A stretch of 64,000 nucleotides of DNA from Brochothrix thermosphacta DSM 20171 = FSL F6-1036 (GTDB lineage: Bacteria; Bacillota; Bacilli; Lactobacillales; Listeriaceae). Under the pieces are notes generated by a model. It searched no databases. It was not told the origin of the DNA and worked only from the letters and a program-made list of their open reading frames with translations. The stretch covers positions 1,488,001 to 1,552,000 of the forward strand of contig NZ_CP145608.1 of NCBI RefSeq assembly GCF_036884295.1, in the 5' to 3' direction. Position 1 is the first letter of the stretch. The number at the start of each line of letters is the position of its first letter. Positions 7,646 to 15,789 of the stretch are shown here, one piece after another. Position numbers and translations under genes: made by a program.

Positions 7646-8818
7646 ATGATACAACCATTTGATTTTTATAACCCTACCCATATCGTGTTTGGACCTGAGC
7701 GTTTAAATGAATTGGATTCATTAATCCCACAGGAAGCACGTGTTTTAATTTTATTCGGTGGCGAGTCTGCTCGTCGTTTTGGAACAATTGATAAAGTCCG
7801 TGAAGGATTAGGCAAACGTACTGTTTTGGAATTTGCTGGCGTTGAAGCTAACCCTACCTATGAAACACTGATGAAAGCTGTCGCTGTTGTGAAAGACGAA
7901 AAAATCGATTTCTTATTAGCTGTCGGTGGTGGTTCTGTTATTGATGGGACTAAATTTGTTGCTGCTGCAGCGGAATTTGATGGCGATCCTATTGATATGT
8001 TTGGTGGCGGTATTGGTAAACAATTACCCATCCATTCAGCATTACCATTCGGTAGCGTTTTAACGCTTCCTGCCACTGCCTCAGAAATGAACGCAGGTAG
8101 TGTCATTACTTTCGTTGAAAAAGGGGCTAAATTAGGTTTTGGGAGTGCACATACCTTCCCTAAATTCTCTTTCTTAGATCCAACTTTGACCTATACTTTA
8201 CCAAAACGTCAATTAGCCAATGGGATTGTTGATGCCTTTGTTCATATCTTTGAGCAATACATGACTTACGATGCTGGCGCTCTTGTCACTGATCGTTTTT
8301 CTGAAGGTTTATTACAAACATTAATTGAAATTGGACCTCGTGTTGTGAATGATTCAGAACCCGACTACAATGATCGTGCCAACTTTATGTGGGCAGCAAC
8401 AAACGCATTAAATGGCGTTTTACGTCCAGGCGTGCCACAAGATTGGGCAACACATATGATTGGACATGAAATTACCAACCTCTTCCATATTGACCATGCA
8501 CGTACATTAGCTGCTATTTTACCAGCAATGCTAACTGTCCGCAAAACACAAAAACAATCAAAATTATTACAATACGGCGAGCGTGTTTGGGGTATCACAA
8601 CAGGAACTGACGACGAACGAATCACTGCTGCTATCGACAAAACAGCTGCTTTCCTTGAGTCATTAGAAGTTCCTACATCGCTTAGCGCGTATGACCTAAC
8701 TGCTAAAGATGTTGATGCCCTTGTGGCAAACTTGATTGCACATGATCAAGTGAAATTATCAGAACATGGTGATTTAACACCTGAGATTAGTCGTGAAATA
8801 TTGTTAGCAAGCCTTTAA
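7646..8818 (+). CDS. Iron-type alcohol dehydrogenase, YqhD/BDH-like
   Basis: A 390-residue group III metal-dependent alcohol dehydrogenase. AVGGGSVIDGTKF (about 92-104) is the dinucleotide-binding glycine motif. The metal ligands are visible as GIVDAFVHIFEQY (Asp and His near 194-198) and later MIGHEITNLFHIDHA (two His near 270-283). The length and sequence pattern are those of NADPH-dependent YqhD-like aldehyde reductases, which reduce a broad range of short aldehydes to alcohols. The ATG follows an AAGAAAGCGTGG. It has its own terminator shared with the convergent RNase H gene. Substrate is not determined. Confidence 0.88.
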   Translation: MIQPFDFYNPTHIVFGPERLNELDSLIPQEARVLILFGGESARRFGTIDKVREGLGKRTVLEFAGVEANPTYETLMKAVAVVKDEKIDFLLAVGGGSVIDGTKFVAAAAEFDGDPIDMFGGGIGKQLPIHSALPFGSVLTLPATASEMNAGSVITFVEKGAKLGFGSAHTFPKFSFLDPTLTYTLPKRQLANGIVDAFVHIFEQYMTYDAGALVTDRFSEGLLQTLIEIGPRVVNDSEPDYNDRANFMWAATNALNGVLRPGVPQDWATHMIGHEITNLFHIDHARTLAAILPAMLTVRKTQKQSKLLQYGERVWGITTGTDDERITAAIDKTAAFLESLEVPTSLSAYDLTAKDVDALVANLIAHDQVKLSEHGDLTPEISREILLASL

Positions 8819-8845
8819 TTAAACAGCTCACTCTATTTTTATCTC

Positions 8846-8886
8846 ATCAAAAAAAGCGATTCAGCACTGTGCTGGATCGCTTTTTC
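8846..8886. terminator. Bidirectional terminator
   Basis: AAAAAGCGATYCAGCA pairs with TGCTGGATCGCTTTTT around an apical CTG, with A and T runs on either side. It serves the alcohol dehydrogenase gene from the left and the RNase H gene from the right. Confidence 0.85.
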
Positions 8887-8906
8887 TTTGGTGAAATATA
8901 ACTTAT

Positions 8907-9509
8907 CTAGCCAAACAAAGCTTGCTTAGCGATTTGATCGACCATTTCATTGTATTCTACACCTGTATGCGCTGCAACTTTATGGAAAGTAATCTTAATA
9001 TTATTGATTGAACTGACATATTCGCGATAACCTTTTGTTAGAGTATTATTTGTTTTCCATTCGCCTTTAGCCCAGTGCTCAATGCCGGTATAATCATAAT
9101 AAATACCGACATCTTTGCCTAATTCTGACGCGTATTCAATCGCCCGTTTTGCACCATAAACTTCCCCTGCAACGTTACGCATCGGTGAAAATTCATTTTT
9201 AAATTTGCGACCTTCTTGATGGATGACTTTATCATTATCAATAATCACCATACCGTATGAAAATTCTTCCGTGTTTTTGTTGTAACTACCATCGACGTAT
9301 GCCACTAATTCACCTGGATTATAAGCCACAATGTGTGCTGGTTGTGCACTATTAATCCCTTGAACAAAGTCTTCAGCCTCTTTTTTTGTGGGGAAACTTT
9401 TGTATATCGCTCCAGAGTATCCTTTAGTTAACGCTTGGCATTCCGCCCATGTATTAACAATTCCCACTCGATGGCCTTTCTTGATTGCATAAAATTTTTG
9501 TTTTGCCAT
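8907..9509 (-). CDS. rnhA: RNase H with N-terminal viroplasmin (Caulimovirus VI-like) domain
   Basis: A 200-residue protein. Residues 3-50 (KFYAIKKGHRVGIVNTW, TKGYSGAIYKSFPTKKEAEDF) form the RNA/DNA-hybrid-binding domain typical of Bacillota and eukaryotic RNase H1. Residues 68-198 are the RNase H catalytic domain with acidic residues in YVDGSYN, NVAGEVYGAKRA, YYDYTGIEHW and NEMVDQIAK. It would degrade RNA in RNA-DNA hybrids in the cytoplasm. The length fits the two-domain family. It stands alone between the terminator at 8846 and an intergenic region. Confidence 0.88.
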   Translation of the reverse strand: MAKQKFYAIKKGHRVGIVNTWAECQALTKGYSGAIYKSFPTKKEAEDFVQGINSAQPAHIVAYNPGELVAYVDGSYNKNTEEFSYGMVIIDNDKVIHQEGRKFKNEFSPMRNVAGEVYGAKRAIEYASELGKDVGIYYDYTGIEHWAKGEWKTNNTLTKGYREYVSSINNIKITFHKVAAHTGVEYNEMVDQIAKQALFG

Positions 9510-9602
9510 TCTATCGCCTCACTCTCTCTTTTCTATCTTACCTTAAAATTATCCACTTTGCCATCTTGCAATTACCTCTCAGAAGAACTATTATAGAGAG
9601 AG

Positions 9603-9738
9603 TATTCTCAATTAGAAATCTCACTAAAAAACCACTCACCTGTAATTAATACCTTTATTAACCATGTTATTACAGTGTTTTCAATTTATAAACATACGGT
9701 TTTTCTACCACGCTTCTCCGAGATATTCTCAATTAGAA
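9603..9738. promoter_or_regulatory. Duplicated operator-like motif before ABC exporter
   Basis: The 15-mer TATTCTCAATTAGAA occurs twice, at 9603-9617 and 9724-9738, 121 bases apart. Its core TTCT-C-AATT-AGAA is a near-palindrome. Both copies precede the ABC exporter (start 9770), in an otherwise gene-free 260-base gap. The pairing suggests a cooperative or looping regulator site; no regulator gene is adjacent. Confidence 0.4.
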
Positions 9739-9769
9739 CAAATTCAACTGAAATGGGGATAGTCTACAT

Positions 9770-11485
9770 ATGATTAAAAATTTTATAGGGTATTATCGAC
9801 CCTATCGTAAGTTATTTATTTTAGATTTTACCTGTGCTGTTTTTGCTGCACTGTTAGAATTAGCTTTTCCACTTGCAGTCAATCGTGTGATTGATACATT
9901 GTTGCCTTCGCAAAATTGGACAATGATTGTCACAGCAGTTGTCGCATTGTTTGCCTTTTATATCATTAATAGTTTCATGCAATACATTGTAACTTTTTGG
10001 GGGCATATTTTGGGATTAAATATCGAATCAGATATGCGTCGTGACTTGTATGAACACTTGCAAACACAATCATTTGATTATTATGATAATCAACGCACAG
10101 GTAAATTAATGTCACGTATGACGAATGATTTATTTGAAATTGGTGAAGTCGCACATCATGGTCCTGAAGATGTGTTCATTGCGATCATGACAATTATTGG
10201 TACTTTCCTTATTATGATGCGTATTCACGTTGAATTAGCGATTGCCACTGTTATTTTAGTACCGCTTATTGCCTTCTTGATTGTTTATTTCAACAAGCGT
10301 ATGACAGGTGTAAACTCAAAGATTTTCAAGTCACTCGCCAATTTTAACGCCGGTCTTGAAAATGCAATTGGTGGTATTCGTGTAGTAAAAGCTTTTGCTA
10401 ATGAAGATTATGAGCGAAAACGTTTTGGTGTCATCAATGATGGCTATAAATATGCTAAAACAGCATTTTATCGCACCATGGCAAAAAGTTCTTCCATTAA
10501 CTACCTTTTAATTCGTCTAATGACACTCTTCACACTCTTCATGGGTTCTTATTACAGCATTAACGGAGCAATGACTAACGGTGAATTTGTTGCATTTATC
10601 TTGCTCGCTAATGTATTGGTACGCCCCATTGAAAAAATCAACGCCGTGATTGAAAGTTACCCTAAAGGGATAGCGGGTTTCAAACGTTTTACAGAAACAA
10701 TGAACCAAGCGCCAACGATTGTTGATGCTGAAGATGCGATTGAAGCACCTGCGTTAACTGGCAATATTGTTTACGATCATGTAACGTTTGGTTATGAAGG
10801 CTCGAAAACAGTGCTGAATAATATCGACTTAACGATTAAAAATGGTGAGACAATTGCATTTGTTGGCCCTTCTGGCGCAGGTAAAACAACACTTTGTAGT
10901 TTATTGCCACGCTTTTACGATGTGAAAGAGGGAGCCATTCGTGTGGATGATATCGATATTCGTAAGATGACACTCCATTCTTTACGTAAAAACATTGGGA
11001 TTGTGCAACAAGATGTGTACCTTTTTTCTGGTACGGTTCGTGAAAATATTGCTTATGGACGTTTGGATGCAACGGATGATGAAATCTGGCATGTTGCTCG
11101 TCTCGCGAATCTTGAAGAAGTCATTAACAATATGACAGATGGCATTGATACGATTATTGGTGAACGCGGTGTTAAATTATCAGGCGGTCAAAAACAACGC
11201 CTTGCTATCGCCCGTATGTTCCTTAAAAACCCACCTATTTTAATTTTAGATGAAGCAACGTCTGCTTTGGATACAGAAACCGAACGTATCATTCAAACAT
11301 CATTGGACAAATTAACAGAAGGTCGTACAACACTTATTATTGCTCATCGTTTAGCAACAATTCGTAATGCCGATCGCATTATTGTTATTAACGAAAGCGG
11401 GATTGCAGAACAAGGCACGCATGAACAATTAATTGCTAATGCTGGCCCGTATAAAGCGCTACATGATGCACAATTCCGTGATTAA
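9770..11485 (+). CDS. ABC exporter, fused membrane and ATPase domains
   Basis: A 571-residue half-transporter of the MsbA/multidrug type. Six predicted membrane helices occupy about 1-310, with the EAA-like coupling residues in between. The ATPase domain has FVGPSGAGKTTL (Walker A, near 367), a Q-loop IVQQDVYLFSGTVRENI, the signature [14 protein letters not shown], Walker B ILILDEATSALD and the switch histidine in IIAHRLAT. As a single gene it probably works as a homodimer. The substrate may be a drug, lipid or peptide and cannot be told. GGGGATAG precedes the ATG; a terminator follows at 11513. Confidence 0.9.
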   Translation: MIKNFIGYYRPYRKLFILDFTCAVFAALLELAFPLAVNRVIDTLLPSQNWTMIVTAVVALFAFYIINSFMQYIVTFWGHILGLNIESDMRRDLYEHLQTQSFDYYDNQRTGKLMSRMTNDLFEIGEVAHHGPEDVFIAIMTIIGTFLIMMRIHVELAIATVILVPLIAFLIVYFNKRMTGVNSKIFKSLANFNAGLENAIGGIRVVKAFANEDYERKRFGVINDGYKYAKTAFYRTMAKSSSINYLLIRLMTLFTLFMGSYYSINGAMTNGEFVAFILLANVLVRPIEKINAVIESYPKGIAGFKRFTETMNQAPTIVDAEDAIEAPALTGNIVYDHVTFGYEGSKTVLNNIDLTIKNGETIAFVGPSGAGKTTLCSLLPRFYDVKEGAIRVDDIDIRKMTLHSLRKNIGIVQQDVYLFSGTVRENIAYGRLDATDDEIWHVARLANLEEVINNMTDGIDTIIGERGVKLSGGQKQRLAIARMFLKNPPILILDEATSALDTETERIIQTSLDKLTEGRTTLIIAHRLATIRNADRIIVINESGIAEQGTHEQLIANAGPYKALHDAQFRD

Positions 11486-11512
11486 ACTTCTACTGATAAT
11501 ACTGTTCTTACT

Positions 11513-11541
11513 CACCTTGGGCTACCCAAGGTGTTTTTTCA
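11513..11541 (+). terminator. Terminator of ABC exporter
   Basis: CACCTTGGG (11513-11521) pairs perfectly with CCCAAGGTG (11525-11533) and is followed by six T residues. Confidence 0.9.
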
Positions 11542-11714
11542 TATAAAAAATCTACTCAGCCTCACATCAAAATACAAATGATTTTAATGTTTGTTCTCAG
11601 TAGATTTTAATAACAGTAATGAGCTTAGCTGTTAATTGATTTTCGACAACACCACTTTGCCACCCCTATCGGCGATGATGCAGTGGGTATTAAGCTGTTC
11701 GTAAACTCCTCACG

Positions 11715-12902
11715 TTAGTCGTTTAAAGTCACTAACCCTAAATCATATTTCCATTTTAAAACACGCGCTGCAGCTGTTTCAATTGTTGCCTCAGATAATT
11801 CACCTGCCTTCACCTTAGCAAGTATAAACGGAATTTGTTGCGCATAAGATGAAGATAACACCAGATCGTTTCCTGCTTCGATTGCTTTAAAACCAGCCTC
11901 TGTTTGACTTGTGAAATCAGCTAAACCTGCCATATCCATATCATCAGTCATGATAACACCTTTAAAACCTAACTGTTGACGCAATAAATCATGTACGGGT
12001 TTTGAAATAGAGGCAGGTTGTTCTTTATCAATCGCATTGATAATATTATGGGATACCAAAACACTATCAGCACCTGCTTTAATTCCGGCGATAAACGGTA
12101 AAAAATCTGTTTTTTCTAGCTCTGTCAGTGGACGTATATCCCTGACAATTTCTACATGTGAATCCCGATTGTTGCCGTATCCTGGAAAATGTTTCAACGT
12201 TGAACCGATATTCTGCTTGTGCATTTCTTTAACAGAGCGCTCAACGTATTCCACCGTTCCTTCACGTGGTAACCCAATTGTACGATCATAAATAAACGAG
12301 GCACTATCCGTGGAAACATCTGCAACAGGCGCAAGGCCTGTTTGAATACCATAATACTTGAATATTTCTGCCTTATTGATGATGTCATCTTTGATCGCTT
12401 GCCATCCTCCTGAGCGGTATAGATCTTGTGGTGAAGGGAATGCCGTGTTCACTAAATCATTTCCACGTGATAGTCGGCTGACTGTGCCTCCTTCTTCATC
12501 TGAAGCAATTAATAATGGCACCTTACTTTTAGCTTGGTAACTTGCAATTTTTTGTTTGAGTGACTCGCGTGTTTCGCCGTCCATATCGCGACTGAATAAC
12601 ACATAACCACCGAGATGAAATTTGGTAATATCCTCGATTTGATGGGTTTCCGGAACACGTACAAGAAATAGTTGACCGACTTTTTCTTCTAATGTCATTT
12701 TTCCAACCATTTTGGTGATTTTTTTAGAAACAGCCGCTTCTTTTTCAGCAGCAAGTGTTTTTGCATCTTTCTTGATTGGTTTTTCTGTTGTATTTGTTGG
12801 TTTAGGTGTTTCGGTCGGTGCCGTTACTTTACTCTGACACGCGACACATACAGTTGCTAACGTAAGACATATGCCAAAAAATAGTCTTTTTTTAAATTGC
12901 AT
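11715..12902 (-). CDS. Lipoprotein GH3 beta-N-acetylhexosaminidase, NagZ-like
   Basis: A 395-residue protein. A signal peptide ends in a lipobox-like CVAC with the modified Cys near residue 22, followed by a Pro/Thr-rich linker and the GH3 catalytic domain. KHFPGYG with later DSH contains the NagZ acid/base His region and GVIMTDDMDM the nucleophile Asp. Substrate should be GlcNAc-containing peptidoglycan fragments or chitooligosaccharides, acted on outside the membrane. A GTG at 12911 is an alternative start; I use the ATG at 12902. It stands alone; no sugar transporter or MurQ gene is adjacent. Confidence 0.88.
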   Translation of the reverse strand: MQFKKRLFFGICLTLATVCVACQSKVTAPTETPKPTNTTEKPIKKDAKTLAAEKEAAVSKKITKMVGKMTLEEKVGQLFLVRVPETHQIEDITKFHLGGYVLFSRDMDGETRESLKQKIASYQAKSKVPLLIASDEEGGTVSRLSRGNDLVNTAFPSPQDLYRSGGWQAIKDDIINKAEIFKYYGIQTGLAPVADVSTDSASFIYDRTIGLPREGTVEYVERSVKEMHKQNIGSTLKHFPGYGNNRDSHVEIVRDIRPLTELEKTDFLPFIAGIKAGADSVLVSHNIINAIDKEQPASISKPVHDLLRQQLGFKGVIMTDDMDMAGLADFTSQTEAGFKAIEAGNDLVLSSSYAQQIPFILAKVKAGELSEATIETAAARVLKWKYDLGLVTLND

Positions 12903-12984
12903 CGTTATCACAGCTCTCTTCCCTCTTAATAAAATTATAACATTTAGCTATTTGTGGTGCCACTGCCTTTTATATCGTAAAACA

Positions 12985-13020
12985 CAAAAAAAGCCCATAT
13001 AAATGGGCAATAATAGACGT
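12985..13020 (-). terminator. Minus-strand terminator after a decayed reading frame
   Basis: GCCCAT (12993-12998) and ATGGGC (13003-13008) form a stem followed on the minus strand by seven T residues. The only leftward reading frame before it is a 40-codon orphan tail (13021-13149, ending SIKPKRFLFF and a stop) with no start codon, which I do not recognise and take to be another relic. Confidence 0.6.
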
Positions 13021-13199
13021 TTAAAAGAATAAAAATCGTTTGGGTTTGATCGACTTAAAATCACCTGAAACGACTGCTGCATTGTCGAGTAATAATTGAC
13101 TGTTAGCAATAATGGCTCTATGCCAAATAGTGTTGTTATTCAAAATTTAGTGAGAAAAGTCTTTTTTGCTAGCTGCTTATTTTTAGTCATTGCTAATAT

Positions 13200-13265
13200 C
13201 GTAGCGGATTCATCCGCTTTACGAGAGTAGTATGGGACGCAGCGACAGCGAGTACCATCCCTTTC
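13200..13265 (-). repeat. Structured interspersed repeat, copy C
   Basis: On the plus strand TACGAGAGTAGTATGGG (13220-13236) is the reverse complement of the repeat core at 6172, followed by GACGCAGCGACAGCGAGTACC. The adjacent hairpin reads AGCGGATTCATCCGCT (13203-13218). Compared with the 6291 hairpin, both arms have changed so that pairing is kept. Confidence 0.65.
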
Positions 13266-13350
13266 AACTATTTGGTGACTTTTCATCCTCCTCGCTACGC
13301 TGTGGGGTATTCAGATGCCACTTTTCCCGCCAGAATCATCCTCACAAACG

Positions 13351-14165
13351 TCATAACGCTGTAAGTTTACTATTGAAGCCCAGTAGAATTCGATTGCGAA
13401 AATTTATAAAGTTACGGTAACCAAAACTAACACGTTTAATTATTTTAATTTTATTGTTGCTGACAGTGTTGTGAAATTATTCGCTTACGAAGGCAGTATG
13501 GGACGGAGCTTTCGGAAGAAAGTAAGTACCATTCATCTGAATTTTTGCAGTCGTATTTCAGGGAAATACTTTTTCAATGTTCTTAGACTGCGTTTCATTT
13601 GTGTAGAAATCAATTTGTTTGCACCCAAAATAAGTGTTTGATACGCTGAAATATTTTTATGTTGTAGTGCAACGAGTAAGTTTTGTGCTAATTGATAGGT
13701 TGCTTTAAATTCAACATCAAGTGTCATGAAATAATCGATGATGCCCATAGAGCTTTTAGGACCTTTAAATAAACGTTGGTAGCGGTAGTCTGAATCACGC
13801 AACTCTGCTTTGTTTTTAAGTAGTAATTTCCAATACTTTTTAGTTTACGATAAATCTTCTTATCTTCTGGGCGTGTAGTATCATAGCGGTTCATGAGCTT
13901 GATACGTATTTGATTGAGCTAGCGCATCACTAATTGAACTAAATGGAAACGATCAATAATGACAATTACGGTTGAGATAACGTCTTTAATTAGAGGCGTA
14001 AAAGGTGCATTCATATCTACCACGACAGTTTTTACAGAAACTCTCGCTTCATAGGAATACTTTTAAAAATAGTTCTTCAAATGATGCAACCCTTCGAGTA
14101 GGCAAGATATCTATACTTTCATGTTTCCTTGCATCAGTGAAAATTCAACAACATAAATTATAGAG
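13351..14165 (-). pseudogene. ISL3-family transposase, decayed and interrupted
   Basis: Reading leftward the translation gives VSVKTVVVDMNAPFTPLIKD, IIDRFHLVQLVMR then an in-frame TAG, LNQIRIKLMNRYD, a long open stretch (13533-13802) ending LKKYFPEIRLQKF, and, after an interruption, NNKIKIIKRVSFGYRNFINF and a stop at 13351. These are the ISL3 DDE motifs in order (KTVVVDM, DRFHLVQ, NNKIKxxKRxxxGYRNFxNF). At least three stops and a repeat insertion near 13472-13533 break the gene, and the N-terminal zinc-finger half is missing. No terminal inverted repeats were identified. Confidence 0.82.
13472..13533 (-). repeat. Structured interspersed repeat, copy D, inside the ISL3 transposase relic
   Basis: TACGAAGGCAGTATGGG (13486-13502) followed by GACGGAGCTTTCGGAAGAAAG and TAAGTACCATTC matches the repeat core on the minus strand. 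Here the variable stem is CTTTC-TTCC-GAAAG on the minus strand. It falls exactly between the LQKF and NNKIK parts of the transposase, replacing the expected SNG-EG residues, so it seems to have inserted there. Confidence 0.65.
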
Positions 14166-14182
14166 CCCAACTAATCAATGAG

Positions 14183-14231
14183 CAAAAAAAGCATGTCCGA
14201 ATCGACAATCGATTCAGGCATGCTTTTTCTT
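14183..14231. terminator. Bidirectional terminator
   Basis: AAAAAGCATGYC-CGAATCG pairs with CGATTC-AGGCATGCTTTTT across a short loop. It closes the small membrane-protein gene at 14246 and could also stop rightward reading. Confidence 0.8.
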
Positions 14232-14245
14232 TTTATTTTAAAGTG

Positions 14246-14623
14246 TTAACGTTCTATATAATCATCTAAAAAGAAATAGGGATCATTGTTCGTCTCCCTT
14301 ATTGCGTCCCTTGTTTCCGCATAACCACAATAAATAGCTACAGTGAGAAATACACTCATCAATACTGTAATCAATTGAATAAATAGTAGAAAACGTGTCT
14401 GTTTAATGGTTCGAGTGAGTGTGAAAATAACGATACCTAAATTAACGAAGAACAAAATGATCACGAATAAGACAAAAAAACCACTGTCTCTCATGCTCGC
14501 TGATAATTCGTCATACTCATCCACATAATAACCTGCAATATAACTAAGGACAATGCTTGCTAATAACGAACCAATAGCAATCAGTGTCAAACCAATACTA
14601 CTCATTAATTTCATTATCTTCAC
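14246..14623 (-). CDS. Small membrane protein, paralog of 21492-21860
   Basis: A 125-residue protein with three hydrophobic segments (about 7-32, 47-70 and 80-102), the first followed by IAGYYVDEYDE and the last by AETRDAIRETNNDPYFFLDDY. I do not recognise a named family. The gene at 21492-21860 encodes a protein with the same layout and matching IAGYYLDEYE and TRDKIQENNGDVNLFLSQY motifs, so the two are paralogs on the same strand flanking the threonate locus. Conserved acidic residues lie on one face of the membrane after the first and third segments. Function unknown. Confidence 0.7.
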   Translation of the reverse strand: MKIMKLMSSIGLTLIAIGSLLASIVLSYIAGYYVDEYDELSASMRDSGFFVLFVIILFFVNLGIVIFTLTRTIKQTRFLLFIQLITVLMSVFLTVAIYCGYAETRDAIRETNNDPYFFLDDYIER

Positions 14624-14729
14624 CCCATATCTAGTATCAGTTAATTATAACTGAATAATCACTTCAGCTGACTATCAAAAGATGTTAGAGGCCAACACTT
14701 TTTTAAGATTGACAAATACGTTTTCGCAC

Positions 14730-15641
14730 TTATTTTTGGTCGTGTTTCTCTAACATTTGTTCGCAAATTTCATGCGACAGAAGGATACTTTCAGCTGTAA
14801 GGGGTGATTCTCCTATTTCAATTGAATGAATAAAGTCCTTAATTAAAGATTCGAACCCTCGCTTATAAAGCGTTGACTCCCAATCAGTGAATTGCGTTGT
14901 TGTCATTTGATTACCGCTGTATGTTTTATAATCCACCAAATCATTTAGACGAACGGTGCCTTCTGGTGCTTGGACTTCCATTATTTCCGAGTTGACACCT
15001 GCTTCAAAGTTTACCGTTACCACACAGGTCGTTGTCGCTGTTTCTATCGTAACCAACGCACGCGCAAACCCACCGTCTTTAGTGGTAATATGAGAATTAA
15101 TCGTAACGATAGCATCATCTAATAAATAAAGTGCTGTGTCTAATGAATGAATGAAAATATCATAAATGGTAAAACGTAACGGTGCCCCTGGTTTGTTGCA
15201 ACGATTTTTTTCCACACGAATCATTCGCTTATTAGGTATCGTTTTCAATTGTTGTACCATTGGTGCATAACGTCGATTAAAGCCCGCTGTTAGAATCAGC
15301 CCTTTTTCAGCTGCTAAAGCAAATAAGGCATTCACTTCCGCCAAATTTTCACTGATTGGTTTATCAACGAACACATGTAAACCGCTATTTAAAGCCGCTT
15401 CGACCATTGCCGAATGCGTATGGGTAGCCGTGTGAATAAATACAGCTTCAATACCACTTTCAAATAAATCTTGGTAGTTTGTGTATAAATTCGTGATGCC
15501 ATATTTTTTGCCGAGTTGTTCCAGCTTTTGCGGATCACGCGTGCTTAAAAACCATTCCACCTCATCTTGCATTGCCATTGTGACAGGCATGTATGCTTTT
15601 TGAGCAATGCCCCCTAATCCAATTACACCTATTTTTTTCAT
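14730..15641 (-). CDS. Gfo/Idh/MocA-family oxidoreductase
   Basis: A 303-residue NAD(P)-dependent oxidoreductase. KKIGVIGLGGIAQKAYMPV is the N-terminal Rossmann motif, HVFVDKPISEN contains the EKP-equivalent Lys (here DKP), and the second domain binds the sugar-like substrate (IHSLDTALYLL contains the likely catalytic His region). The frame extends to 15659, but the ATG at 15641 gives the family-normal MKKIGVIG start. It is divergent from the PrpR-like regulator of the threonate operon, so it may act on a related sugar acid, or simply share the regulator; its substrate is unknown. Confidence 0.85.
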   Translation of the reverse strand: MKKIGVIGLGGIAQKAYMPVTMAMQDEVEWFLSTRDPQKLEQLGKKYGITNLYTNYQDLFESGIEAVFIHTATHTHSAMVEAALNSGLHVFVDKPISENLAEVNALFALAAEKGLILTAGFNRRYAPMVQQLKTIPNKRMIRVEKNRCNKPGAPLRFTIYDIFIHSLDTALYLLDDAIVTINSHITTKDGGFARALVTIETATTTCVVTVNFEAGVNSEIMEVQAPEGTVRLNDLVDYKTYSGNQMTTTQFTDWESTLYKRGFESLIKDFIHSIEIGESPLTAESILLSHEICEQMLEKHDQK

Positions 15642-15789
15642 CGTTATCCCTACCTTCACTTCGATTACTTTAAGTATACCGCTTTATGTGAAATATCAAA
15701 ATGATTTCCCTATCAAATACAGAAAAATAACGTTTTTTATCGTTCTCATGTATACTAAAGTGGTAAATCAAAGAAATGAGGTGGCTCAC

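Noticed and set aside
13232-13420. Reading frame across copy C of the repeat
   Set aside because: It overlaps the repeat and the transposase relic on the other strand; no ribosome binding site and no protein-like sequence.
15607-15789. Longer start for the PrpR-like regulator
   Set aside because: It overlaps the divergent promoter and the oxidoreductase gene and would add residues unlike the PrpR_N start; the TTG at 15790 has a fitting GAGGTGG.
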